From NCBI GenBank assembly GCA_020848545.1, contig JADLHZ010000085.1:1-64000 (forward strand): a DNA stretch of 64,000 bases, written 5' to 3'. Below are positions 18,902 to 30,011 of the stretch, piece after piece. The notes beneath the pieces were generated by a model. It did not search any database. It was not told the DNA's origin and was given only the letters and a program-made list of their open reading frames with translations. The DNA is from Deltaproteobacteria bacterium. GTDB taxonomy: Bacteria > Myxococcota > JADLHZ01. Numbering within the stretch: position 1 is the stretch's first letter; each line of letters begins with the position of its first letter. A program made the translations under genes and the position numbers.

Positions 18902-19953
18902 GCGCTGCCGACGCTCGCGCGGCGTTTCGTGTTGCGATCGATCGGGGCCTCGCGCCCGGCGGGCAGCTCTCGATCTGGCGTGACGGTGCGCCCGTGCTCG
19001 AAGACGCGTCTGGACTCGTTGCCGCAGGCGAAGGCGCCACGTCGCTCGACGTCGTCTACGACTTGGCGTCGCTCACGAAGATCCTAGCGACGACCTATCT
19101 CGCCGCGCGCGCGCTGCAGTACGGCCTATGCGCGCTCGAAGATGCGATCGTTCGCTTCGTCCCGCACGCGCCAGAGAACGTGACGGTGCGCCAACTGCTC
19201 GAGCACGCCGCCGGCTACGCCGCGCACTTGCCGCTCCACGCCCGCGTCCCGAACGACATGTCGCCGCAGGAAGCGCACGCGCTCATCGTCAGAGAAGCCG
19301 CGCGCGCGCCGCTCGTCTGCCCGCCGGACACCAAGATCATCTACAGCGACCTTGGCTTCATCGTGCTCGGCGCTGCGTTGGAGCGCATGTTCGCCGAGCC
19401 GATCTCGGCGCTCGTGACCCGGCAGGCGCACGGCGTGTTCTTTCGCGACGTGCGCGCCGCATCGCTGCCGCACGACGCGCTCGAGTACGCGCCGACCGCG
19501 CACTTGCCGCTCGCGGACAACGAAGCACCGGTGGCCGTGCCACGCGGCGTCGTCCACGATCCGAACGCGCGCGCCATGGGCGGCGCCGCCGGTCACGCGG
19601 GGCTCTTCGGAACAGCGACGGCGGTCTCGCGCCTGATGCAGCGTTGGCTCGCGGCTTCCCGCGGCGACGACGACGCGTGGCTCCGCCGAGAGACGGTCGC
19701 CACGATGTGGGCGCCTTCACGCGTGCCGGGTCGCGCGCGCGGCTTCGACAAGCCGTCGCCGAGTGGATCGCACACGGGCGACGTCTGGCCGGCGGACACC
19801 ATCGGTCACTTGGGGTTCACCGGCACGAGCGCCTGGCTGTCTCCCTCGCTTGGGTTGAGCGTGGTGCTCGTGACGAATCGAGGTTGTACGTTGGCGGAGC
19901 TGAAGGCGTTCCGCAGGGAGATTTACGCGGCAGCGCTAGTCGATCTTGCGTAG
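18898..19953 (+). CDS. Beta-lactamase-fold serine hydrolase
   Basis: This 351-residue protein is a class C/esterase-type serine hydrolase. The nucleophile motif SxxK appears as SLTK at 58-61, the second motif as Y149-S150-D151, and a third-motif candidate as HLGFTGT beginning near residue 304. The family includes D-aminopeptidases, esterases and peptidoglycan enzymes; true beta-lactamase activity is not implied. No signal peptide is seen, so it may act in the cytoplasm. It starts at GTG overlapping the previous stop, and its 3' end overlaps the convergent methyltransferase gene by 18 bases. Confidence 0.85.
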   Translation: MSAADARAAFRVAIDRGLAPGGQLSIWRDGAPVLEDASGLVAAGEGATSLDVVYDLASLTKILATTYLAARALQYGLCALEDAIVRFVPHAPENVTVRQLLEHAAGYAAHLPLHARVPNDMSPQEAHALIVREAARAPLVCPPDTKIIYSDLGFIVLGAALERMFAEPISALVTRQAHGVFFRDVRAASLPHDALEYAPTAHLPLADNEAPVAVPRGVVHDPNARAMGGAAGHAGLFGTATAVSRLMQRWLAASRGDDDAWLRRETVATMWAPSRVPGRARGFDKPSPSGSHTGDVWPADTIGHLGFTGTSAWLSPSLGLSVVLVTNRGCTLAELKAFRREIYAAALVDLA

Positions 19954-20787
19954 CTTCATCTGCACATCGCTCGACCAGTGGTTCGCGAACGCGCGCACGC
20001 AGGTCGACAGGTAGCGATCGTAGTCGTCGTACACCTTGTCGCCCCACTTCGCGCGGATCGCCGCCTCGTGCTTCTGCATGCGCGCGAGCCACTCGCCCGT
20101 CGTCTTGCCGTAGCTCGTCCGTTGGGTGCGCAGCTCCTCGATCTCCCAGTGCGGATTGACGGCAGCGACGAGCTCCTCCAAGCGCGGGTTCAAGCCGCCC
20201 GGGAAGATGACGTCGGCGGTGAACTGCAGATCGGCGAGATCTTTGCGCGCGCGCGGCACCCGATTGCGCAGGATCGCCTGGAAGCCGAAGCACGCGCCGG
20301 GCTTCACCCACTGCGCGACCTTCGAGAAGTACGTGCGATAAATGTCGATCGCTTTGCCTTCGCGCGCCTGCGCCGGCGAGCACAGATGATCGATCATCTC
20401 GATCGACTGCAGCGCATCGTACGGTTCGTCGGGCATGAAGTCTTTGTAGTCGCAGATGAGCGCTTTGACGCCCGGCAGCTTGCGCCGGTTGATCTCGTCG
20501 TGCTGCGCCGTCGAGAGCGTGATGCCGTGCGCTTTTTTCGTCCCGCGCATCACATGGTACTCGAGGTTCGCGCCCCAGCCGCAGCCGATGTCGAGCACGC
20601 TCTTTTCGGCGTTCATCTCGGCGAAGTCGTAGAGGATCTTGCACTTCTGAAGCTGCGCCTCCTCGAGCGTCTCCTTGCCGCTCAAGTAGCTCGCGCTCGT
20701 GTAGTGCATCATCTCGTCGAGCCAGAGGCGGAAGAACTCGTTCGAGATGTCGTAGCCGACTTCGATTTGCGCTTTGGTGGATGTCAT
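19936..20787 (-). CDS. Cyclopropane-fatty-acid-synthase-like methyltransferase
   Basis: This 283-residue SAM-dependent enzyme matches the CFA synthase/mycolic acid methyltransferase group. It has the YDISNEFFRLWLDEMMHYTSA start, the SAM-binding VLDIGCGWGANL and the active-site-like ALQSIEMIDHL. It is shorter than E. coli CFA synthase because the N-terminal domain is lacking. Members transfer a methyl group to unsaturated acyl chains or related substrates. The C-terminal part ends RAFANHWSSDVQMKLRKID. It is divergent from the Rrf2-sigma factor operon. Confidence 0.87.
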   Translation of the reverse strand: MTSTKAQIEVGYDISNEFFRLWLDEMMHYTSASYLSGKETLEEAQLQKCKILYDFAEMNAEKSVLDIGCGWGANLEYHVMRGTKKAHGITLSTAQHDEINRRKLPGVKALICDYKDFMPDEPYDALQSIEMIDHLCSPAQAREGKAIDIYRTYFSKVAQWVKPGACFGFQAILRNRVPRARKDLADLQFTADVIFPGGLNPRLEELVAAVNPHWEIEELRTQRTSYGKTTGEWLARMQKHEAAIRAKWGDKVYDDYDRYLSTCVRAFANHWSSDVQMKLRKID

Positions 20788-20946
20788 CGGGCGTAGGGCT
20801 TTTCAGACTTTTATCTCTCCGCCAACTGGGCGCGGCGGTCGGATTTCTGACCCTTGGGACGCTCCGTCGTTCGCTGGGGGCGTTGACAAAGTGCACGGGG
20901 GAGAACAAAATAGACCTAGTTCTGGTCCTGATTAAGGAGAACTCCG
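20788..20946 (+). promoter_or_regulatory. Intergenic promoter region of the Rrf2-sigma operon
   Basis: A TTGACA hexamer at 20883-20888 is followed 17 bases later by CAAAAT at 20906-20911, a plausible sigma-70 promoter for the plus-strand operon. Just downstream, GACC and GGTC form a short dyad within 20913-20927, a candidate autoregulatory operator for the Rrf2 protein. AAGGAG (20934-20939) is the ribosome site for the GTG at 20947. The operator idea is inference. Confidence 0.5.
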
Positions 20947-21369
20947 GTGCTCAGGCTCGGCCGAATGACAGACTACGCCATCGCGCTGCTCGGCTACTTC
21001 GCCGAAAAGCGCGACGTCGGCCCGTGTAATACGCGGGAGCTCGCCGACGACGCCGGGCTGCCGGTCACGACCACCGCAAAGATTCTCAAGCAATTATCGG
21101 ATCATGGCCTCCTCATGTCGCAGCGCGGCATGCGCGGCGGCTACGTCCTCGCCCGGCCGGCGACTGAAATTACGGTGTGCGAGGTCATTTCTGCGCTAGA
21201 AGGCCCCATCGAAATGACCCAAGGCAGCATCGAATGTGACGATGAAACGAAATGCCCCATCGGCCGAAATTTCGACCTGATCACGTCGGTTGTGAACGAC
21301 GCGCTCGCCAAGTTGACCCTCGCTCAATTGCTCGCCGTCAATCGTCCCGAGAAGGAGAGAAAGCCATGA
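20947..21369 (+). CDS. Rrf2-family transcriptional regulator (SUF-type)
   Basis: This 140-residue regulator has an N-terminal winged helix (residues 1-70) with TRELADDAGLPVTTTAKILK as the recognition region and the family wing RGMRGGYVLARP. Cysteines lie at 27, 78, 97 and 103; C97-x5-C103 fits the Fe-S-binding loop of Rrf2 proteins, but the third cysteine of the IscR pattern is absent. Such proteins sense Fe-S status, nitric oxide or oxidative stress. The start is GTG with AAGGAG 7 bases upstream. The stop overlaps the sigma factor ATG (ATGA). No suf or isc genes are nearby, so it may control only this operon. Confidence 0.88.
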   Translation: MLRLGRMTDYAIALLGYFAEKRDVGPCNTRELADDAGLPVTTTAKILKQLSDHGLLMSQRGMRGGYVLARPATEITVCEVISALEGPIEMTQGSIECDDETKCPIGRNFDLITSVVNDALAKLTLAQLLAVNRPEKERKP

Positions 21370-22247
21370 GTACCGCCATCGCCATCCTGCCGTCGCAGGG
21401 CATCGCGCTTCGCAACAACGATATCGATAAGTACGTGGCGGAGATCCGCAAGTACCCGCTGCTCAGCCGTGACGAAGAGCTGAAGCTCGCGTTGAAGTTT
21501 CGAGATGAAGGCGACGTTCAGGCCGCGCATCAGCTCGTCGTCGCGAACCTGCGCTTCGTGGTGAAGATCGCGCACGAGTTTCGTGGCTACTCGCTGAAGA
21601 TCTTGGACCTCGTCCAAGAAGGCAACATCGGGCTGATGATGGCGGTGAAGAAGTTCGATCCGGACCGCGGCTATCGCCTCATCTCGTACGCCGTGTGGTG
21701 GATCCGCGCGTACATGCGCAGCTTCGTGATGCGCACCTTCTCGAGCGTCAAGCTCGGCAGCACGCACGCCTCGCGCAAGCTCTTCTTCAAGCTGCGCTCG
21801 ACGAAGTCGCAGATGGAGAAGGACGGCGAAGCGGCGCCGTCGACCCAAGAGCTCGCGGCCGCGCTCGGCGTCGACGAGAGCGACGTGCTCGACATGGAGA
21901 TGCGGATGAGCGCGCGCGACTACTCGCTCGACGCCCAACCCGCCGACGGCCGCCCAGCGTTTCTCGATCGCCTGCAAAGCGACGAGGCCGATCAGGAAGA
22001 GCGCCTCGGCGACGAAGAGGTGAAGCTCGAAAACTCGAAGACGGTCCAGACCGCGCTGATGAAGCTGTCGGAAAAAGAGCGTTACATCGTCGAGCAGCGC
22101 TTCTTGCTCGAGGAGCCGCGCACGCTGTCCGACATCGGCGACGAGTTCGGCGTCTCGCGCGAGCGTGTGCGCCAGCTCGAGGCGCGGGCGATGACCAAGC
22201 TCAAGGCGGCGTTGAACCCGGCGAAGAAAGAAGCCGAGATCGCCTAA
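21366..22247 (+). CDS. rpoH: RNA polymerase sigma factor, RpoH-like
   Basis: This 293-residue group 3 sigma-70 factor has region 1.2 (YVAEIRKYPLLSRDEELKLA), region 2 with VANLRFVVKIAHEFRGY and the core-binding LDLVQEGNIGLMMAVKKFD, and region 2.4 with YRLISYAVWWIRAYMR. An RpoH-box-like RKLFFKLR lies at about 137-144. Region 4 carries TLSDIGDEFGVSRERVRQLE. These features point to the heat-shock sigma family. It overlaps the Rrf2 regulator by ATGA with GGAG upstream, so both are made together. A hairpin with a T-tract follows at 22256-22330. The gene symbol is assigned by pattern. Confidence 0.88.
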   Translation: MSTAIAILPSQGIALRNNDIDKYVAEIRKYPLLSRDEELKLALKFRDEGDVQAAHQLVVANLRFVVKIAHEFRGYSLKILDLVQEGNIGLMMAVKKFDPDRGYRLISYAVWWIRAYMRSFVMRTFSSVKLGSTHASRKLFFKLRSTKSQMEKDGEAAPSTQELAAALGVDESDVLDMEMRMSARDYSLDAQPADGRPAFLDRLQSDEADQEERLGDEEVKLENSKTVQTALMKLSEKERYIVEQRFLLEEPRTLSDIGDEFGVSRERVRQLEARAMTKLKAALNPAKKEAEIA

Positions 22248-22255
22248 CAGTATCG

Positions 22256-22330
22256 AGAAAAATCGCGAGACGGGTTCGTAGGCGAGGCGCGACCGAGCAA
22301 CGAAGCAGACGGGCCCGTATCGCGATTTTT
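22256..22330. terminator. Palindromic bidirectional terminator-like element (short form)
   Basis: AAAAATCGCGA (22258-22268) and TCGCGATTTTT (22320-22330) form a perfect 11-bp inverted repeat, extended inward by ACGGG paired with CCCGT. The A and T runs suit termination in both directions between the convergent rpoH and thioredoxin genes. The core GGCGCGACCGAGCAACGAAG is shared with the longer element at 49671-49794. Confidence 0.75.
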
Positions 22331-22728
22331 CAGTCGTCTCGCTCGAAGTCTTCCTTGCTCGGTTCGTTCGCCTCTTGCTCGGCGATCTTCTTCTTCACTT
22401 CATTCATGTCGAGCTTCTTCACTTGCTCGATGATCTCGTCGAGCGCCTCACGCGGCAGCGCGCCCGAATGCGACAAGACGATGATGCCGTCGCGAAACAC
22501 CATCAACGTCGGGATCGCGCGGATCTGAAACGACTGCGCCAGCGATTCTTCGGCCTCGGTGTCGATCTTGCCGAAGACGATGTCTTTGTGCGCCTCGGAC
22601 GCCGCTTCGAACACCGGGGCGAACGCACGGCACGGGCCGCACCACGCCGCCCAGAAGTCGAGGAGGACGATGCCCTCTTTGTCGACGTAGGAATCGAGGT
22701 TCTTGTCGTTGAGCGTCACGGTGGCCAT
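22330..22728 (-). CDS. Thioredoxin
   Basis: This 132-residue protein is a classic thioredoxin fold with the redox site WCGPC at 29-33, the cis-proline strand QIRAIPTLMVFRDG and a C-terminal helix. A charged extension of about 25 residues (KKKIAEQEANEPSKEDFERDD) follows the usual end. It should reduce cytoplasmic disulfides. The ATG at 22728 has AGGGAG upstream; an upstream in-frame ATG lacks such support. Its neighbour on the other side of the terminator is rpoH. Confidence 0.93.
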   Translation of the reverse strand: MATVTLNDKNLDSYVDKEGIVLLDFWAAWCGPCRAFAPVFEAASEAHKDIVFGKIDTEAEESLAQSFQIRAIPTLMVFRDGIIVLSHSGALPREALDEIIEQVKKLDMNEVKKKIAEQEANEPSKEDFERDD

Positions 22729-22803
22729 GGCGGACTCCCTCGGCGCATGCACACCATGTTTCGATTGCTCGTGGCAACGGCCCGGCTACACTACGGGTTG
22801 CCG

Positions 22804-23190
22804 ATGACAGAAGACGCAGACGACTTCGTGATCGATCTCCCGGACGTGGCGGCGATCCCTGATACGGCGCCGGCGCCGCGCTACGCGGTGAGCCTGCGCG
22901 TGATCTGGGACAACGGTGATCGGGTGGCGAGCGGCCCAGCGATGAACCTCTCGCAGACCGGCATCTTCATCCGCACGAAGGATCCGCCGCCGGTCGGCAA
23001 GGAAGTGCGCCTGATGCCGATGATCAACGGCGAGAACGCGAACCTCGTGATCAACGGGCGCGTCGTGCGTGTGTCGGAAAAGCCGGCGCCCGGGATGGGC
23101 GTGCAGTTCACGCCGAAGAACCGCCACGAGCGCAAAGAGGTCGAAGCGTTCGTCGAGATGTACGCGATGAAGTCACCGCAGGCGCGCTGA
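22804..23190 (+). CDS. PilZ-domain protein
   Basis: This 128-residue protein is a single PilZ domain. It has a basic motif PRYAVSLRV at about 25-33, the second motif as NLSQTGIFI, and a C-terminal strand GMGVQFTPKNRHERKEVE. PilZ domains bind cyclic di-GMP when RxxxR and D/NxSxxG are intact; here the arginines are spaced R-x5-R, so binding is uncertain. Small stand-alone PilZ proteins of this style are frequent in myxobacteria and often affect motility. It diverges from thioredoxin and abuts the convergent methyltransferase at 23193. Confidence 0.83.
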   Translation: MTEDADDFVIDLPDVAAIPDTAPAPRYAVSLRVIWDNGDRVASGPAMNLSQTGIFIRTKDPPPVGKEVRLMPMINGENANLVINGRVVRVSEKPAPGMGVQFTPKNRHERKEVEAFVEMYAMKSPQAR

Positions 23191-23192
23191 CT

Positions 23193-23987
23193 TCAAGCTC
23201 GTCGCGCGACGACATAAGCGTTCCAGCTCGGCTCGTTCTCGACCACCTTGCGCGGCCGGAAGTTTCCGTTCGGGTAGCCCTTCTTGTCGACGTCTTCCCA
23301 GAACACGTCGACGTGGGAGAAGCCCGCCTCCATGAGCGCCTCGCGCGCTTCGTTCAGGTGCCACAAGCGCCAGTCGTAGCTGAACGCCTTGTTGATGCGC
23401 GAGCCGTCGTTGAACTCGAAGTGGATGTGCGCCTGAAAATCGCCGTCGATCGGGTTGTAGCTCGCCTGCTCCCACACGTACTTGAAGCGCCGATATCCAC
23501 GGGGCTCGAGGTTCGTTTGCTGCGAGGTCGAGCCGCCGAAGATGTCGAGCATGAGCACCCCGCCCGGGAGCAACGCCGCGCGCGCCGAGCGAAAGTACGC
23601 GACGAGGTCGCGCCGCGCTTTGAACACCCACCAGCTGTAGTTGTAGGCGCAGATCGCGTCGAAGCGCTCGCCGCTCCTCTGGCGCACGTCCGCTTCCACG
23701 AGCCGCACGCGCCGCTGGGCCGCGACGGGCAACGCTTTGACGCGCCGGCGTTGCGCCCACGCGAGCACCTTCGGATCCAAGTCGACCGCGGTGGCCGTCC
23801 GATCGCGACGGCTCTTCACCCACGTGGTCGCGAGGAGCGCCGTGCCGCAAAAGTCTTCGCGAAGCTTCAAAGGCGTCTTCTTGTTGTAGCGGCGGTAGGC
23901 GGCGGAGATGAAGTCGACCTCTTCCTCGGGTGACTGCACGCTGTGCTCGTAAAGCTCGTGAATATCTGCGTTCTTCGAGGTCAACAT
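23193..23987 (-). CDS. Class I SAM-dependent methyltransferase
   Basis: This 264-residue protein begins MLTSKNADIHELYEHSVQSP. The SAM-binding start appears as REDFCGTALLATTWVK, followed by the acidic strand TATAVDLDPKVLAWAQRR and the motif FDAICAYNYSWWVFK. A mixed-strand C-terminal half contains VLMLDIFGGST. The acceptor is unknown. Longer in-frame upstream sequence does not look like protein, so the ATG at 23987 is used. It diverges from a second methyltransferase at 24070. Confidence 0.8.
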   Translation of the reverse strand: MLTSKNADIHELYEHSVQSPEEEVDFISAAYRRYNKKTPLKLREDFCGTALLATTWVKSRRDRTATAVDLDPKVLAWAQRRRVKALPVAAQRRVRLVEADVRQRSGERFDAICAYNYSWWVFKARRDLVAYFRSARAALLPGGVLMLDIFGGSTSQQTNLEPRGYRRFKYVWEQASYNPIDGDFQAHIHFEFNDGSRINKAFSYDWRLWHLNEAREALMEAGFSHVDVFWEDVDKKGYPNGNFRPRKVVENEPSWNAYVVARRA

Positions 23988-24069
23988 CTCGCATCTTCGT
24001 GGAGAAAACGGCGCCGAGTTGCAAGTCCCGGCTTGCGCATTTTTCGCGTGTGATGCATCGGCGCAGCGC

Positions 24070-24966
24070 ATGAGTACGCAAGGCACACGGATGCAGGCCG
24101 GCCACGCGAGCGCGACGTCGAGCCTCGTGGCGATGGCGCGTGCGATCTTCGACAAGGCGCCGCGCACGTACTCAGCCACCCACGATCCGATCGCGATGAA
24201 GCTGATCCCGCGGCGCATGGCGCAGTGGACGACGGCGCTGCAGAAAGCGTGGAACGTGCCAGCGCTCGGCTACCCCGCGCTGAAGCTCATCAGCCTCGGG
24301 CTCTTCGAGCAGGTGGCGCTGCGCACCGCGGCCATCGACTCGGTCGCGATCATGGCGGCCCAGAGCGGCATCAAGCAGCTCGTGATCCTCGGCGCCGGGC
24401 TCGACGCGCGCGCGTATCGCCTGAAGGGCATCGAACAAACGACGGTGTACGAGCTCGATCACCCGGCGACGCAGCAGTACAAGAAGCGAAAGACCCAAGA
24501 CGTCGCGCCGCTCGTGCGCGAGCACCACTTCGTCGCGATCGACTTCGCGCACGATCGCCTGCTCGCGCGCTTGGAAGACGCTGGCTTCGTCAGCGGCGAG
24601 CGCACGCTGTGGCTCATGGAAGGCGTGTCGATGTATTTGCCGCGCCCGGCGATGGAAGACACCGTCGCGCAAGTGCAAGCGGCGTCGGCGCCGGGGAGCC
24701 GCTTCGCGATCACTTACTTTCCGCCGCTCGCCGGCGTCTTCGGCATCGCGCCGGTGCGCATCACGCTGCGCCGGATCATGGAGCGTATGAAGGAGCCCTT
24801 CTTGGGCATCATCGCGACGAGCGATCTGCACCGCTTGCTCGCCGCGCACGACTTCAGCATCGCCACCGATGAGTATCCGCCGGACTGGGCGCGCCGCTAC
24901 ACGCCCGCGGTGAATCCGAAGACGGTGCTCGGCTTGGAACGCCTCGTCGTTGCGGAGAAACAATGA
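24070..24966 (+). CDS. LCM-type SAM-dependent methyltransferase
   Basis: This 298-residue protein matches the leucine-carboxyl-methyltransferase-like bacterial family. The SAM site QLVILGAGLDARAYRL, the acidic YELDHPATQQYKK and LWLMEGVSMYLPRPAMED are clear. Many bacterial members act on small molecules or polyketides rather than protein carboxyl groups. An alternative ATG lies at 24091. The stop overlaps the ATG of pdxH (ATGA), implying co-translation, although no functional link is known. Confidence 0.86.
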   Translation: MSTQGTRMQAGHASATSSLVAMARAIFDKAPRTYSATHDPIAMKLIPRRMAQWTTALQKAWNVPALGYPALKLISLGLFEQVALRTAAIDSVAIMAAQSGIKQLVILGAGLDARAYRLKGIEQTTVYELDHPATQQYKKRKTQDVAPLVREHHFVAIDFAHDRLLARLEDAGFVSGERTLWLMEGVSMYLPRPAMEDTVAQVQAASAPGSRFAITYFPPLAGVFGIAPVRITLRRIMERMKEPFLGIIATSDLHRLLAAHDFSIATDEYPPDWARRYTPAVNPKTVLGLERLVVAEKQ

Positions 24967-25595
24967 GCCTCGCATCGCTACGCACGATCTATCAACACGC
25001 GCCGCTGCTCGAAGCCGACGCCGCGACCGATCCGCTCGCGCAGTTCAACGCGTGGATGCAGGACGCGATCGCCGCCGAGCTGCCCGAGCCGAACGCGATG
25101 ACCTTGGCCACCGTCGACGGCGACGCACCGCAAACGCGGGTTGTGCTCCTGCGCGGCGCCGATCACGAGGGCTTCGTCTTCTACACGAACTACACGAGCG
25201 AGAAGGCGCGCCAAATCGCCAAGAACCCGCGCGTCGCGCTCTCGTTCTTCTGGCCGCAGCTCTTGCGGCAAGTGCGCATCGCCGGCGCCGCCACCCGCGT
25301 GCCGGAAGGCATGTCCGACGCATACTTCGCGTCACGACCGCGCGGGCATCAGCTCGGCGCTTGGGTGAGCGATCAGAGCCGCGTCATCGCTTCGCGCAGC
25401 GTCATCGAAGATCGCACGCGCGAGGTCGAGGCGGAGTTCGCCGGGACCGACGTACCGCGGCCGCCGCACTGGGGTGGCTTTCGCGTCGTGCCGAACACGT
25501 ATGAGTTTTGGCAGGGGCAAGAGAACCGCCTGCACGATCGCTTGCGCTACCGGCTCGTCGACGCTGCGTGGGTGCGCGAGCGGCTTGCTCCCTAA
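24963..25595 (+). CDS. pdxH: Pyridoxamine 5'-phosphate oxidase
   Basis: This 210-residue enzyme matches PdxH across its length: an N-terminal helix, PNAMTLATVDGDAPQTRVVLL, the FMN-binding GFVFYTNYTSEKARQIAKNP, and the C-terminal RPPHWGGFRVVPNTYEFWQG and LHDRLRY motifs that contact substrate and FMN. It oxidises pyridoxine or pyridoxamine phosphate to pyridoxal phosphate. It overlaps the previous gene by ATGA. No other vitamin B6 genes are in the window. Confidence 0.95.
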   Translation: MSLASLRTIYQHAPLLEADAATDPLAQFNAWMQDAIAAELPEPNAMTLATVDGDAPQTRVVLLRGADHEGFVFYTNYTSEKARQIAKNPRVALSFFWPQLLRQVRIAGAATRVPEGMSDAYFASRPRGHQLGAWVSDQSRVIASRSVIEDRTREVEAEFAGTDVPRPPHWGGFRVVPNTYEFWQGQENRLHDRLRYRLVDAAWVRERLAP

Positions 25596-25651
25596 CGCGC
25601 GCGACGAGGCGGCACAGCGCGCGCCGCGACGAAAAGTGCATGGGGAGAAGT

Positions 25652-26686
25652 ATGCGCTATGGTTGCCGCATGCGTTGGACGAAGTACTTTTCGGTTTTGC
25701 TCGTCGCCTGCGCCGGCTCGAACGCCGCGATCGTCGAGAAGGAGCTCGAAGCACGCCCGAAGCTGCGGCCACAGTGGCTCGACCAAGGGCTCAAGAAGAA
25801 CGACGGCTTCGTCTGGGTCGCCGGGCAATCGAAAGCGACGGCGAGCGAGCAAGAAGCCCGCGACGGCGCCCTCGCCGCAGCGACGATGGAGTTCGTCAAG
25901 TTCGCCGGCGTCGAGGTCGAGGCCTTCGATCGCTCGGTCGAGACCTACTCGCAGGTCGGCGACAAGACGCTGCAAACGATGGACGCCGAGCAACGCGCCA
26001 CGGTGCGCGCCAAGGCCTTCGTGAAGAACGCGGCGCCGGACCAATGGTACGTGCGCAAGATGGCGAAGATGCGCGGCGAGAAGCAGGAGGGCGAGCATTA
26101 TTTGGCCGCCGTGCTCCTGAAGGTGCCGGACAGCGAGCTCGAGCGGATCCAAAAGGAGAAGACGACGAAGCTCTCGGTCGATCTCGCGCTCTATCGTCAA
26201 GGCCGCGACAAGCTCGAGGTCGTCAGCGACGGTGACGTCTTGAAGTCGGGCGAGTCGTACGCTCTCTTCGTGCAGCCGAGCGACGGTTGTTTTCTCTACG
26301 TGTACCAAACCGACGCCGCCGGCGCGACCTTCCGCCTGTTCCCGAACCCGGAGTTCAAGACCGAGGCAAACCCGATCGCGGGCGGCAAGGACCTGTGGGT
26401 GCCGAACGCCGAGCACCTGCTGACGCTCGACGAGACGACAGGCAAGGAGCGGATTCACGTCTTCGCAGCGCTGGAGAAGATCCCCGAGCTCGAGAACGCG
26501 GTGAAGCTCGAGGACAAACAGCTCAGCTCGGTGATCAAGACGATGGGCGTCGCCGGGCTCAGCGACAAGCGCTCGCCGCACAAGGCCGAGCCGCCGAAGG
26601 GCGCCACCGCGGTGGCCGACGTGAAGAAGAAGCTCCTCAGCCACGGCGCCGCGTTCGTGTACGAGACGTGGTTTTATCACCGGTGA
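25652..26686 (+). CDS. Predicted DUF4384-type lipoprotein
   Basis: This 344-residue protein has a short lipoprotein signal with lipobox LVAC (mature Cys in VLLVACAGSNAA). An N-terminal LPP20-like region follows (WVAGQSKATASEQEARDGAL). The C-terminal half carries a DUF4384-like domain: SGESYALFVQPSDGCFLYVYQ, then FRLFPNPEF and ERIHVFAALEKIPEL. GGGGAGAAG precedes the ATG at 25652; ATGs at 25640 and 25670 are also in frame. It is probably anchored in the outer membrane. Its role is unknown. Confidence 0.8.
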   Translation: MRYGCRMRWTKYFSVLLVACAGSNAAIVEKELEARPKLRPQWLDQGLKKNDGFVWVAGQSKATASEQEARDGALAAATMEFVKFAGVEVEAFDRSVETYSQVGDKTLQTMDAEQRATVRAKAFVKNAAPDQWYVRKMAKMRGEKQEGEHYLAAVLLKVPDSELERIQKEKTTKLSVDLALYRQGRDKLEVVSDGDVLKSGESYALFVQPSDGCFLYVYQTDAAGATFRLFPNPEFKTEANPIAGGKDLWVPNAEHLLTLDETTGKERIHVFAALEKIPELENAVKLEDKQLSSVIKTMGVAGLSDKRSPHKAEPPKGATAVADVKKKLLSHGAAFVYETWFYHR

Positions 26687-26709
26687 CGGCGGCGGCACCG
26701 GTCTGTCGG

Positions 26710-26823
26710 CTACGGCGCGACGAAGTAGATGAAGACGAGAAAGCCAACCAAGCAGGCCATACCGAGCGCGAGGGTCTTGGTGGCGTTGAAGCTCTCGTCT
26801 TCGTGGTCTTCGGTGTTGCTCAT
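26710..26823 (-). CDS. Small single-pass membrane protein (37 aa)
   Basis: A 37-residue open frame reads MSNTEDHEDESFNATKTLAL, then GMACLVGFLVFIYFVAP. The acidic soluble N-terminus and single membrane helix are protein-like. No clear ribosome site is visible upstream. The size and layout recall small accessory subunits of membrane complexes, but no such complex is nearby. It lies on the opposite strand to the lipoprotein ending at 26686. Confidence 0.55.
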   Translation of the reverse strand: MSNTEDHEDESFNATKTLALGMACLVGFLVFIYFVAP

Positions 26824-26924
26824 GGTGGCCGCTGCCTAGCGAGCGTGGCCGGAGGAGGTCAAGGATGCGCGGTCTGATCTTCCTATTGTACAACGTGGCA
26901 TCAAGCCGCTTGGACAGTCCGGCT

Positions 26925-30007
<3,083 letters not shown>

Positions 30008-30011
<4 letters not shown>

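Noticed and set aside
18898-19953. Antibiotic-resistance beta-lactamase
   Set aside because: Only the general serine hydrolase motifs are visible and there is no signal peptide, so a resistance role is unsupported.
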